In this document: positions 1 to 6,406 of the stretch, piece after piece
Position numbering within the stretch: position 1 is the first letter of the stretch
Layout: the number at the start of each line of letters is the position of its first letter
DNA from: Salinisphaera sp. Q1T1-3
GTDB lineage: Bacteria; Pseudomonadota; Gammaproteobacteria; Nevskiales; Salinisphaeraceae
Assembly: GCF_003602005.1 (NCBI RefSeq)
Contig: NZ_QZWD01000024.1
Coordinates: forward strand, 1 to 46,862
Direction of reading: 5' to 3'
DNA: 46,862 nucleotides
Program-made: the position numbers and the translations under genes
Notes under the pieces: generated by a model
What the model saw: the letters and a program-made list of their open reading frames with translations, nothing else
Databases searched by the model: none
What the model was told of the DNA's origin: nothing

Positions 1-159
1 ACCCACCCCGAAACAAAGCAAAAACACCACAAACCGCTTGGCTCGTTGTGCTCGCCCCGTTGCGAGAGATGCGCATCATATACATCACACATCTGCCGTC
101 AACGGGTTTTTTACAGCCGCGTTGCAGCCGAGTCGTTTCGCCTGTCATGACGGGCTTTG

Positions 160-190
160 GGGACACGACAATCCCACGCTGTCGTGTCCC
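160..190. repeat. Perfect 11-bp stem-loop
   Basis: Arms GGGACACGACA (160-170) and TGTCGTGTCCC (180-190) pair perfectly around a 9-nt loop. No T-tract follows on either strand, so it is not a canonical intrinsic terminator. No gene abuts it inside the window. It could be the end of a transcript entering from the left, or part of another repeat. Confidence 0.55.
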
Positions 191-347
191 GGCTGCGCCC
201 GCTCGCGCACCGCCCTCGCCGTCGTTTTATCGATCGGCCTTCCAGAAGCCGGTTCCTGCCGAGGGATCTCTTCGACCATTCCGAACGAGACCAGCCCCTA
301 AACGAGTCCTGTCGGCTGGTTGATCTGATACACGACGGTGCTGGCTA

Positions 348-626
348 CTAGAGCGTGTTGAGGTTTCGTGCGAGTCCGCGCCAAGTGTGCCCTGAAATTG
401 ACGATGGGCGGCAAGACGAGGCGTCGCAGGCATAGCGTGTCATTCTGCGCCAGCGGGCTAGAACGCTGTATTGCCGTCGTGTTCTTTATTTTGGGGCGCT
501 TGTCCCTTCGGGTTGGGCCGCCCATGAAAAATCGACGATGGGCGCCCGGCGGCGTTGCGAGCCTTGCCGGACACACTGCGGTCTCTCGACGAAAAGGCGC
601 TCGAACGAAACCTCAACACGCCCTAG
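348..626. mobile_element. MITE-like element with CTAG ends, copy A
   Basis: The 22-bp ends at 348-369 and 605-626 are inverted repeats matching at 21 of 22 positions. The core GCGTGTTGAGGTTTCGT (353-369) is perfectly repeated in reverse at 605-621, and each end finishes in CTAG. The 279-bp interior encodes nothing credible. Its text recurs in decayed form at 43989-44212: the block CGTGCG(A/G)GTCCGCGCCAAGTG, the word CGGCAAGACGAGGC, and CTCTCGACGAA near the right end. A short non-coding unit with terminal inverted repeats and a palindromic tetranucleotide at its borders is the form of a MITE. CTAG is a target used by several IS5-family transposases, so mobilisation by an IS5-type enzyme elsewhere in the genome is a reasonable inference; none is encoded here. 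Confidence 0.75.
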
Positions 627-937
627 CGAAAACAGACGGGGCGCCTTTCGGGCATCGCACCATCCTTATCTCAACCATTTTCGGTTACGCCGGCTTCCCA
701 CAATCCAGCCCTGGACCGATCGACCCAACGCAGCGCCGCCACCACAACCAGCCATGCCGGTGGGCTTTATGGCGGCTCGTTGCCAAACGCTGCGTGTTCG
801 TTACCCCGGAATAACCTGATCAGCCGTCATCGACTCACACGGCTCCCTCCCCTGTCCTATACATCCCACGATAAGACCCACTTGCTTTACCCCGTGAATT
901 CTTCGAGAATCGCAACGGAGAGGACGCTAGATTTCGT

Positions 938-1013
938 GCGGCAGTAGCTCAGTTGGTAGAGCGCGACCCTCCCACGGTCGAGGTCGCGAGTTCGAATCTC
1001 GTCTGCCGCTCCA
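938..1013 (+). tRNA. tRNA-Gly (CCC anticodon)
   Basis: A full cloverleaf is visible: 7-bp acceptor stem GCGGCAG/CTGCCGC, D-arm with AGTTGGTAGA, anticodon stem CGACC/GGTCG around loop CTCCCAC, a T-arm with TTCGAAT, discriminator T and an encoded CCA at 1011-1013. The anticodon CCC lies at 971-973 and reads GGG. The gene is monocistronic as far as visible and faces the end of the lipoprotein gene (stop at 1038). Confidence 0.96.
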
Positions 1014-1037
1014 CCCTCTCCCCCGCTTCTTGATCGC

Positions 1038-1583
1038 TTACCGCGGCTGCAACAGCCCTTTGCGGTCAAGCGCGCTCACGGTGGCCCGTGCGACGGCTTC
1101 GGCTTTTGCCGGCAACGCTTCTGTCGATCGGCCCGCGGTATCGATGGCCATACGCGCGATGACACGCTGTGTTCTCGTATCGACAAGACTGACCCGATAC
1201 CCCGGACAACCGTTGGCCAACATCTGACGCGATGTGGTGTCGGGATCGGCCAGTTCGATGACGAGCGCAGCCTGAGCACCGCTGTGCGCCATGGCACGCT
1301 GTCGGCTGGCGGCGTCCTGCGGCCGTGTCGGCGAGGCCGCGGTGAGCATCGGCGTGCACGCATGGCCAGTGGATACAAGCTGCTGGCACATGGCTTTTTC
1401 GAAACGGCCTTCAACGGCCAGATCCTTGAACGCAGCATAGGCGAGAAATCCGTCGTACTTGGTCTGGTTCGTCGTGACGGACGGGTCGATGAAGGTCTGT
1501 GTATCGACGGGCCCGGCACAGCCGGCCAGTGCCAGCCCCATCAGGCCGGCAAGGTGCCACCCCAGACGCCGATACATACTCAT
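1038..1583 (-). CDS. Putative lipoprotein, last gene of cstA block
   Basis: This 181-residue protein begins MSMYRRLGWH and has a hydrophobic signal ending in the lipobox LAGC, so it is predicted to be lipidated at Cys22 and held in the periplasm-facing membrane. The mature part has no family I can name with confidence. Its C-terminal half (GYRVSLVDTRTQRVIARMAI) has the beta-strand rhythm of small periplasmic lipoproteins that carry a conserved 'D..t..ivwra' strand. The start was chosen at 1583 because it forms an ATGA overlap with the stop of the ATPase gene; the longer open frame upstream lies inside that gene. It carries three further Cys residues in the mature part. It may belong to the operon functionally or only by position. 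Confidence 0.75.
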   Translation of the reverse strand: MSMYRRLGWHLAGLMGLALAGCAGPVDTQTFIDPSVTTNQTKYDGFLAYAAFKDLAVEGRFEKAMCQQLVSTGHACTPMLTAASPTRPQDAASRQRAMAHSGAQAALVIELADPDTTSRQMLANGCPGYRVSLVDTRTQRVIARMAIDTAGRSTEALPAKAEAVARATVSALDRKGLLQPR

Positions 1584-2557
1584 GTGCCGCGCGTTATCGC
1601 GACACGTGCCTGGCTGACGCGTTCGGCCAGAGCCTCGAGCTGTTCTCGGCCCACGATATCGCGCGCGCTCTGCGCGACCTCGATCAACGGATAGTCCACG
1701 AACCGCTGGCGTATTTCGCATAGATATTCATATTGTTGGGCAACACGCTCGGCCACGAAGACACTGTCGGTATCGTTGGGCCAGAGCCGATTGACGATGA
1801 TATCGCCGATCGGGATCTCGGCCTGCCGCAGTTGTTCGATCACACGTGCGGTTTCTTCGATGGGCAGACGCTCGGCGAGCATGACCGGATGGAATCGTGT
1901 CTCGGTGGCGAGCCGCCGACGCGCGTCGCTGAACCGCTCGGCGCGCTGGCGAAGGCGGGTCAGCACACGGTCCTCGCGATCCGGCTCGGAGACCCCGGCC
2001 ATCGACCGCCACATGCCCTGCAGTTTGTTCACGCGGGCACGTTGCCCGGCCAGTCCTTCAACCCATGCCCCCAACATCGATGGCAGGGTAAGAAGTCGCA
2101 GCGTGTGGCCGCTCGGCGCGGTATCGAAAACAATACGGTCGTAATCATCCGGGCACCACCGCATGATTTCCGTGAAACGATCGAACAGGGCCGATTCGGC
2201 CGTACCGGGCGCCTGCACCGCGAGTTCGAGATGACGCTCCAACGCCGGCAGCACGGCTTTGGACACTGACTCGCGGGCGTCTTCACGAATCGAAGCGACG
2301 TAAGCACGCGCATCCGCCATCGGATCCAGCTCCATCGCCCACAAGGATGTGCCGGCCCGGGTCGGCTGATCACCCAGCGGTGTTTCGAGCAGGTCCGAGA
2401 CGGAATGCGCCGGGTCCGTGGAGACAAGCAGCGTACGCTGACCGGCCGCCGCCAGCGCGAGTGCATGCGCACTGGCCAGCGTGGTCTTGCCGACGCCGCC
2501 CTTGCCGCCGAACAGATCGAAACAGACCGGGGGTGGCGCAGCCGTCGTCGCTGACAT
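1580..2557 (-). CDS. ArsA/Get3 (TRC40)-like ATPase
   Basis: This soluble P-loop ATPase of the ArsA/Get3 branch of the SIMIBI class has 325 residues and a single nucleotide-binding domain, so it should act as a homodimer like Get3. Visible motifs are the deviant Walker A GGKGGVGKTT (17-26, signature Lys19), a switch-I-like STDPAHSVSD (46-55) and the family block FDTAPSGHTLRLL (144-156). It has only Cys12, Cys135 and Cys280 and no CxxC, so neither the Get3 zinc site nor the ArsA metalloid site is evident; arsenite pumping is unlikely and no arsB is near. The ATG at 2557 overlaps the preceding stop (TGATG) with AGGAG 10 nt upstream. A GTG at 2566 is possible but too close to that AGGAG. A role as targeting factor or chaperone for a membrane partner such as CstA is inference. 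Confidence 0.88.
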   Translation of the reverse strand: MSATTAAPPPVCFDLFGGKGGVGKTTLASAHALALAAAGQRTLLVSTDPAHSVSDLLETPLGDQPTRAGTSLWAMELDPMADARAYVASIREDARESVSKAVLPALERHLELAVQAPGTAESALFDRFTEIMRWCPDDYDRIVFDTAPSGHTLRLLTLPSMLGAWVEGLAGQRARVNKLQGMWRSMAGVSEPDREDRVLTRLRQRAERFSDARRRLATETRFHPVMLAERLPIEETARVIEQLRQAEIPIGDIIVNRLWPNDTDSVFVAERVAQQYEYLCEIRQRFVDYPLIEVAQSARDIVGREQLEALAERVSQARVAITRGT

Positions 2558-2829
2558 CAGCAGCACACTCCTGCCTCGGGAAACGTCTCCATACCCATGC
2601 GCTGGTGCCAGCGATGAAAGGATTCGATCAGATCGGGATAGAGTTCGAGCGCGTAATAGTCGGCCGGTCCGGGAATGCCGAGCGCTTCCAGAAACAATAG
2701 CGCAACCAGAACATCCTCGGCATCACGTGCCTGACGGGCAATGCCCGCTCGCCAGGGTGCGACGAATAACTCGTCGTGGAAGGCATTGATGCGCCGCCAC
2801 AGCGTGCGGTCATCACCGGTATCGGTCAT
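2557..2829 (-). CDS. Small protein ending in Cys-Cys (cory-CC-star type)
   Basis: This 90-residue, mostly helical soluble protein has its last two codons TGC TGC before the stop, so the chain ends exactly in Cys89-Cys90. The body carries a pattern I associate from memory with the family named cory-CC-star: aromatic/acidic N-terminal helix, ARDAEDVLVALLFLEALGIP (31-50), DYYALELYPDLIESFHRWH (57-75) and RMGME before the tail. No signal peptide or membrane span is seen. Both junctions overlap neighbours (ATGA with the gene upstream, TGATG with the ATPase downstream), which implies translational coupling. A C-terminal vicinal dithiol suggests redox exchange, metal binding or docking to the ATPase; none of these is shown by sequence alone. 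The family name is recalled and should be confirmed. Confidence 0.75.
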   Translation of the reverse strand: MTDTGDDRTLWRRINAFHDELFVAPWRAGIARQARDAEDVLVALLFLEALGIPGPADYYALELYPDLIESFHRWHQRMGMETFPEAGVCC

Positions 2830-3323
2830 CGGTCGTGTTCTCCCGGTATGGCATCACGGTCGCGCAGGTCCAGCCGGAGTCCGATCTCATCGACCACGGC
2901 CCGTGCCGAAGGCAGCTGGCCCACATGCAGGACTTCGCCATCGAGTATGGCCCCGGCCGCCGAACCGGCACGCACAAACTGACGCAGACGCCAGCCCAGG
3001 CCCTGTCCGGCCCCGGCCGAGCATCGCCACACGGCCGGATAGAGCCAGAGGGTATTCCGCGGGTCGACGATATCGATCGCCAGCGCCGGATGCGCGATCC
3101 GCAGACGACGGTAGATTTCACCGACGTGTTCCATCCATGCACGGCTGTGGCTGAAATCCGCGGCACGGCCGAGCATGGTATGGCGCTCGCCGAGCCGGCC
3201 GCAGCACCCCGAGCCGCTGTGCTGGGCATCCTGCTCGCGTACCAGGATCAGGCGATGCCCCCGACCGTCACGAGTCCGCGGCGACATGCCCGCCGGCAAG
3301 ATGCTGTCGATCGCGGCGGTCAT
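2826..3323 (-). CDS. Vicinal-Cys protein, thioredoxin-like pattern
   Basis: I cannot name a family with certainty for this 165-residue protein. The order of elements resembles a thioredoxin fold: strand HRLILVRE (23-30), a GSGCCGR motif with Cys40-Cys41 where CxxC would sit, a long helix around 60-76, strand LAIDIVDPRN (81-90), then GAILDGEVLHVGQLPSAR (124-141), which looks like the terminal beta hairpin and helix of thioredoxin-like proteins. No signal peptide is present. The start at 3323 was chosen because its ATG overlaps the cstA stop (TGATG); the much longer open frame upstream is a shadow of cstA. It ends in an ATGA overlap with the next gene. A cytoplasmic redox or metal-handling role beside CstA is inference. 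Confidence 0.72.
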   Translation of the reverse strand: MTAAIDSILPAGMSPRTRDGRGHRLILVREQDAQHSGSGCCGRLGERHTMLGRAADFSHSRAWMEHVGEIYRRLRIAHPALAIDIVDPRNTLWLYPAVWRCSAGAGQGLGWRLRQFVRAGSAAGAILDGEVLHVGQLPSARAVVDEIGLRLDLRDRDAIPGEHDR

Positions 3324-5020
3324 CACGTCGCCCCGGCACTGCCGCGACGCTGCCGGTTGAGTGCCGTGACCGCTTCGACGATCAGCCACGCTGTCAGTAT
3401 CGCAATGGCGCCGTCCATGACCAGCAACATCCAGCTGCCTTCGCGCAGGAATTCGAGCAGGTTGAGCACCAGCGCCCAACTGGTCATGAACAACAGAAAG
3501 ACCAGCGGCACGATCGCGGCGATCGGGCTGCGATTGCGCGCGAGCACCCAGACACTGACGACCGACAAGGCCAGGCCGGCGGTGAGCTGGTTGGTGGTAC
3601 CGAACAACGTCCAGAGCTGACCGAAAGCAAAGCCCTTGCCGCCGGCACCCTCGCCGCCCGGCACCAACGCCAGCGCCAAAGGCACGAGCACGGCTAGCGT
3701 GGTCAGCAGGGTCGTACGGCCGACCAGCGCCCGAAACCCGGCGAGCTCGGCGATTTCCTCGAGGATATAGCGCTGCAGCCGCACGCCGGTGTCCATGGTT
3801 GTGCCGGCAAAGGTGACCACCACGACAACCGCGAAAGAAGCGCCCAGTTGCGCCTGGATGCCCAGATTCGACAGGAAATGGCCCACACCGGTCACGAAAT
3901 TGCCGAGCGCGCCGCCGGAGGCCGCGCCGAAACTGGCATAGGCCGTCTGCCAGTCCGCGGCCGAGCCGAGCCCGGCCGTACAGGCCAGAATAGCGGCAAG
4001 CGCCAGTGACCCCTCGCCCATCGCGCCGCCGTAGCCGATATAGCGGGCATCGGTCTCCTTGTCGATCTGCTTCGACGTGGTGCCGGAGGCCACCAGACTG
4101 TGAAAGCCGGAAATGGCACCGCAGGCGATGGTGATGAACAGATACGGGAACCACTGCTTGGTATCCGCGGCCACCGGATTGACCGCGGGTGCCGTGATCT
4201 GGTCCCAGCCGACGATCACGCCAGCGAAGATCACCACCAGCGCGACGAGTAATTGTTGCCCATTGATGTAGTCGCGCGGCTGCAACAGCAGCCAGACCGG
4301 CAGCCGCGAGGCCACCCAGGTATAGGCGAAGATCAGAATCACCCAGGTCGTGCGTACCGACAAGCCGACCATCTCGGCCAGGCCATCGATCCGGATCGGA
4401 AACATCTGCCCGACCGGAATCGCGACGTATAGCAGCACCAGGCCGATGATCGAGGGGATCAGTACCGCGCCGCGCATGCGATAGACCCACTGGCCGATGC
4501 ACATCGCGATCGGAATCACGATCACGGCCGGGATCACCGATCCGGGATGAGCCTGGAACAGGATCGCCATCACCACGCCGAACACCGCGTTCACCAGCGT
4601 CAGCAGAAAGAAGATGATCAGCAGAAAGAGTGTGGAGGCCCGCGCCGAGATCACCTTGCCGGACAGGGTCCCGATGTTCTGGCCGCGATTGCGGGCCGAG
4701 GTGACGATAGCGCCGAAATCGTGCACGCCGGCACCGAAGACGGTGCCGAGAATCACCCAGGCGATCGCCGGCAACCATCCCCAATAGACCGCGATCGCCG
4801 GGCCGACGATGGGGGCGGCACCCGCCACCGCGGTGAAATGATGGCCGAGCAGGATGTGCTTGTTCGTCGGCACGAAATCCACGCCGTCAGCAAGCTCGTG
4901 CGCGGGCGTCCTGAAGTTGGGGTCCAGCGCATAGACCCGCTCGGCCAGATACTTCGAATAGAAGCGATAGCCGAGATAGAACGCTCCCAGCGTGATGACG
5001 ATGAGATAAAAGGCCGGCAT
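3323..5020 (-). CDS. cstA: CstA-family carbon starvation transporter
   Basis: This 565-residue polytopic membrane protein belongs to the CstA family, whose studied members import pyruvate or peptides during carbon limitation. Family signatures include LADGVDFVPTNKHILLGHHF near residue 45, the GAGVHDF and RNRGQNIG segments, FGVVMAIL, and a C-terminal block with GTTMDTGVRLQRYILEE. Hydrophobic segments run throughout, about 15 by eye. It is shorter than Escherichia coli CstA (about 700 residues) and similar to compact homologues. It is the first gene of the five-gene minus-strand block and has its own upstream region with a perfect dyad (5090-5114) and a hairpin in the probable leader (5035-5059). 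Unlike the Escherichia coli arrangement, it is followed by an ArsA/Get3-like ATPase and small Cys-pair proteins. Confidence 0.93.
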   Translation of the reverse strand: MPAFYLIVITLGAFYLGYRFYSKYLAERVYALDPNFRTPAHELADGVDFVPTNKHILLGHHFTAVAGAAPIVGPAIAVYWGWLPAIAWVILGTVFGAGVHDFGAIVTSARNRGQNIGTLSGKVISARASTLFLLIIFFLLTLVNAVFGVVMAILFQAHPGSVIPAVIVIPIAMCIGQWVYRMRGAVLIPSIIGLVLLYVAIPVGQMFPIRIDGLAEMVGLSVRTTWVILIFAYTWVASRLPVWLLLQPRDYINGQQLLVALVVIFAGVIVGWDQITAPAVNPVAADTKQWFPYLFITIACGAISGFHSLVASGTTSKQIDKETDARYIGYGGAMGEGSLALAAILACTAGLGSAADWQTAYASFGAASGGALGNFVTGVGHFLSNLGIQAQLGASFAVVVVVTFAGTTMDTGVRLQRYILEEIAELAGFRALVGRTTLLTTLAVLVPLALALVPGGEGAGGKGFAFGQLWTLFGTTNQLTAGLALSVVSVWVLARNRSPIAAIVPLVFLLFMTSWALVLNLLEFLREGSWMLLVMDGAIAILTAWLIVEAVTALNRQRRGSAGAT

Positions 5021-5034
5021 TGAAAGCTCCCAGA

Positions 5035-5059
5035 TGCCGCAGCAAAGGCCTGTGCGGCA
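5035..5059 (-). promoter_or_regulatory. Hairpin in the cstA leader
   Basis: TGCCGCA (5035-5041) and TGCGGCA (5053-5059) form a 7-bp stem with an 11-nt loop, ending about 15 nt upstream of the cstA start codon. In the mRNA it would sit next to the ribosome binding region, a place where structure or an RNA-binding protein could affect translation. cstA is a known CsrA target in Escherichia coli, but no diagnostic GGA loop is present here, so this is only a structural observation. Confidence 0.4.
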
Positions 5060-5089
5060 GGCTGATCAGGGTAGCAATCACATGTCTGG

Positions 5090-5114
5090 GTTCTACACTG
5101 GACGATTGTAGAAC
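5090..5114. promoter_or_regulatory. Perfect dyad upstream of cstA, candidate operator
   Basis: GTTCTACA (5090-5097) and TGTAGAAC (5107-5114) form a perfect 8-9-8 inverted repeat about 70-95 nt upstream of the cstA start. The spacing is that of a dimeric regulator site. No downstream gene reads in the other direction close by, so the site most likely serves the cstA block. The regulator is unknown. Confidence 0.5.
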
Positions 5115-5293
5115 GACGGCCGACCCGTCGGCGCGCGTTCACCGGTTCACACGGCGGCCATTACGATCCGGATCGACCCGCCCCACTCCCGCACCGTGAG
5201 CAGGTCACCTCCTTCAGCTTCGGTGCGCTGTCCGCGACCGGGCCGATCGCCAAGCCCTGCCGGGAACATCGGGATGACGCCCGGCGCGCCTCC

Positions 5294-6406
5294 TCAGGCG
5301 TGTACGCCGCAGATCACGCACGCTGGATTGGCCGGTATCTGCATCGTATGCCAGCGCTGGCGCGCCAGATCGATCGACAACAGCCGGGCCGACAGCGTCT
5401 CCGACATGCCCACCAAGAGCTTGATCGCTTCGAGTGCCTGGAGCGTGCCCACGATGCCGGGCACCGCGCCAATGACGCCGGCCTCGGCACAGGTCGGCGC
5501 GGCCCCGGCCGGCGGCGCTTCGGCGAACAGGCAGCGATAACAGGGGGCGCCCCCGGCCGGAAACACCCCGACCTGTGCCGCGAATCGTTCGACCGCGCCG
5601 TAGACGAGTGCCACATCAGCGGCGACACAGGCATCGTTGACCGCATAACGGACATCGAAGTTGTCCGAGCCGTCGATGACCAGATCCTGGCCGGACACCA
5701 GTTCGGCTGCGTTGTCGACCGAGACCCGGGCTTCGACCGGCACGACTTCAATGGCCGGATTCAGTGCGACCAGCGTCGCATGGGCCGATCGGACCTTCGA
5801 TTGGCCGACCGTGGCATCCCGGTGCAGGATCTGGCGATGCAGATTGGAGCGATCCACCGTGTCGTGATCCACGACGGTGATCCGCCCCACGCCGGCCGCG
5901 GCGAGATAGAGTGCGGCCGGACTGCCCAGCCCGCCGGCCCCGATGATCAGCACACGCGCCTCGCGCAGGCGTGCCTGACCGGCCGCGCCGATCTCGGGCA
6001 GCGTGACCTGGCGCGCGTAGCGGGCCCGATCGGCGGCGTCCAGCGAGACCGGCGTCTCGAATGCCAGGCCGGCATCCTTCCAGCCATCGAATCCGCCGGC
6101 CACGGAGTGGACATCGGTATAACCGATCGCTCGCAGTTGTTCGGCCGCCAACAACGAACGCGCCCCGGAGGCACAGAGCAGGAGAATCGGCTCGTCAGCG
6201 GTCGCGCCTTCCGACTCCAACCGCATCTCGAGGAAGCCACGGCCGAGCGGTCGGGCACCGACCGGTGTGCCCTGGCTGATCTCGTCCGCCTCACGGATAT
6301 CGATCAGCCAGGCCCCGGCCTCGGCGCGCGTTGCGGCCTCGGTCGGAGAGACGGGCGGCAGAGTCTCGCGTAGCTGCGCGAGACGATCGGCGATGCGTTG
6401 CTTCAT
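5294..6406 (-). CDS. Rhodanese-ThiF/MoeB fusion adenylyltransferase
   Basis: This is a 370-residue E1-like enzyme that adenylates the C-terminal Gly-Gly of sulfur-carrier proteins (ThiS or MoaD) and passes sulfur to them. The N-terminal rhodanese domain (about 20-118) carries the active-site loop CASGARS with Cys78. The ThiF domain (about 128-370) shows the ATP loop GAGGLGSPAA (156-165), the DGSDNF acceptor region (245-250), the PTCAEAGV segment with Cys306, and zinc ligands CYRC (289-292) and CVIC (363-366). Rhodanese is N-terminal here, whereas in eukaryotic MOCS3/Uba4 it is C-terminal. The ThiS-ThiG fusion at 39907 is a plausible client; no moaD or moaE is in the window. Its start overlaps the rmuC stop by ATGA, so the two are co-translated. 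Confidence 0.93.
   Translation of the reverse strand: MKQRIADRLAQLRETLPPVSPTEAATRAEAGAWLIDIREADEISQGTPVGARPLGRGFLEMRLESEGATADEPILLLCASGARSLLAAEQLRAIGYTDVHSVAGGFDGWKDAGLAFETPVSLDAADRARYARQVTLPEIGAAGQARLREARVLIIGAGGLGSPAALYLAAAGVGRITVVDHDTVDRSNLHRQILHRDATVGQSKVRSAHATLVALNPAIEVVPVEARVSVDNAAELVSGQDLVIDGSDNFDVRYAVNDACVAADVALVYGAVERFAAQVGVFPAGGAPCYRCLFAEAPPAGAAPTCAEAGVIGAVPGIVGTLQALEAIKLLVGMSETLSARLLSIDLARQRWHTMQIPANPACVICGVHA

Larger units (their letters stand above)
1..937. other. Gene-poor stretch before tRNA-Gly
   Basis: No protein gene is supported here. The open frames are short, overlap on both strands, lack ribosome binding sites and give low-complexity Arg/Pro/Ser-rich translations typical of GC-rich noncoding DNA. 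What it does hold is a hairpin at 160-190 and a CTAG-ended miniature element at 348-626. The remainder (627-937) shows nothing recognisable except the upstream region of the tRNA gene. A degraded gene too eroded to recognise cannot be excluded. Confidence 0.6.

Noticed and set aside
38-819. Several overlapping open frames of 60-148 codons in the first kilobase
   Set aside because: They overlap each other on both strands, lack ribosome binding sites, have no recognisable domain, and three of them run through the terminal repeats of the miniature element.
938-1013. tRNA-Gly as an integration site for an island to its left
   Set aside because: No integrase gene is present and I see no second copy of the tRNA 3' end in the window.
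1580-2557. Arsenite efflux ATPase ArsA
   Set aside because: It has a single nucleotide-binding domain, lacks a cluster of metalloid-binding cysteines, and no arsB, arsD or arsR is near; the context is cstA.
2826-4784. 652-codon frame giving an Arg-rich protein upstream of the vicinal-Cys protein
   Set aside because: Only its last 165 codons are a gene; the rest is an alternative frame of cstA.
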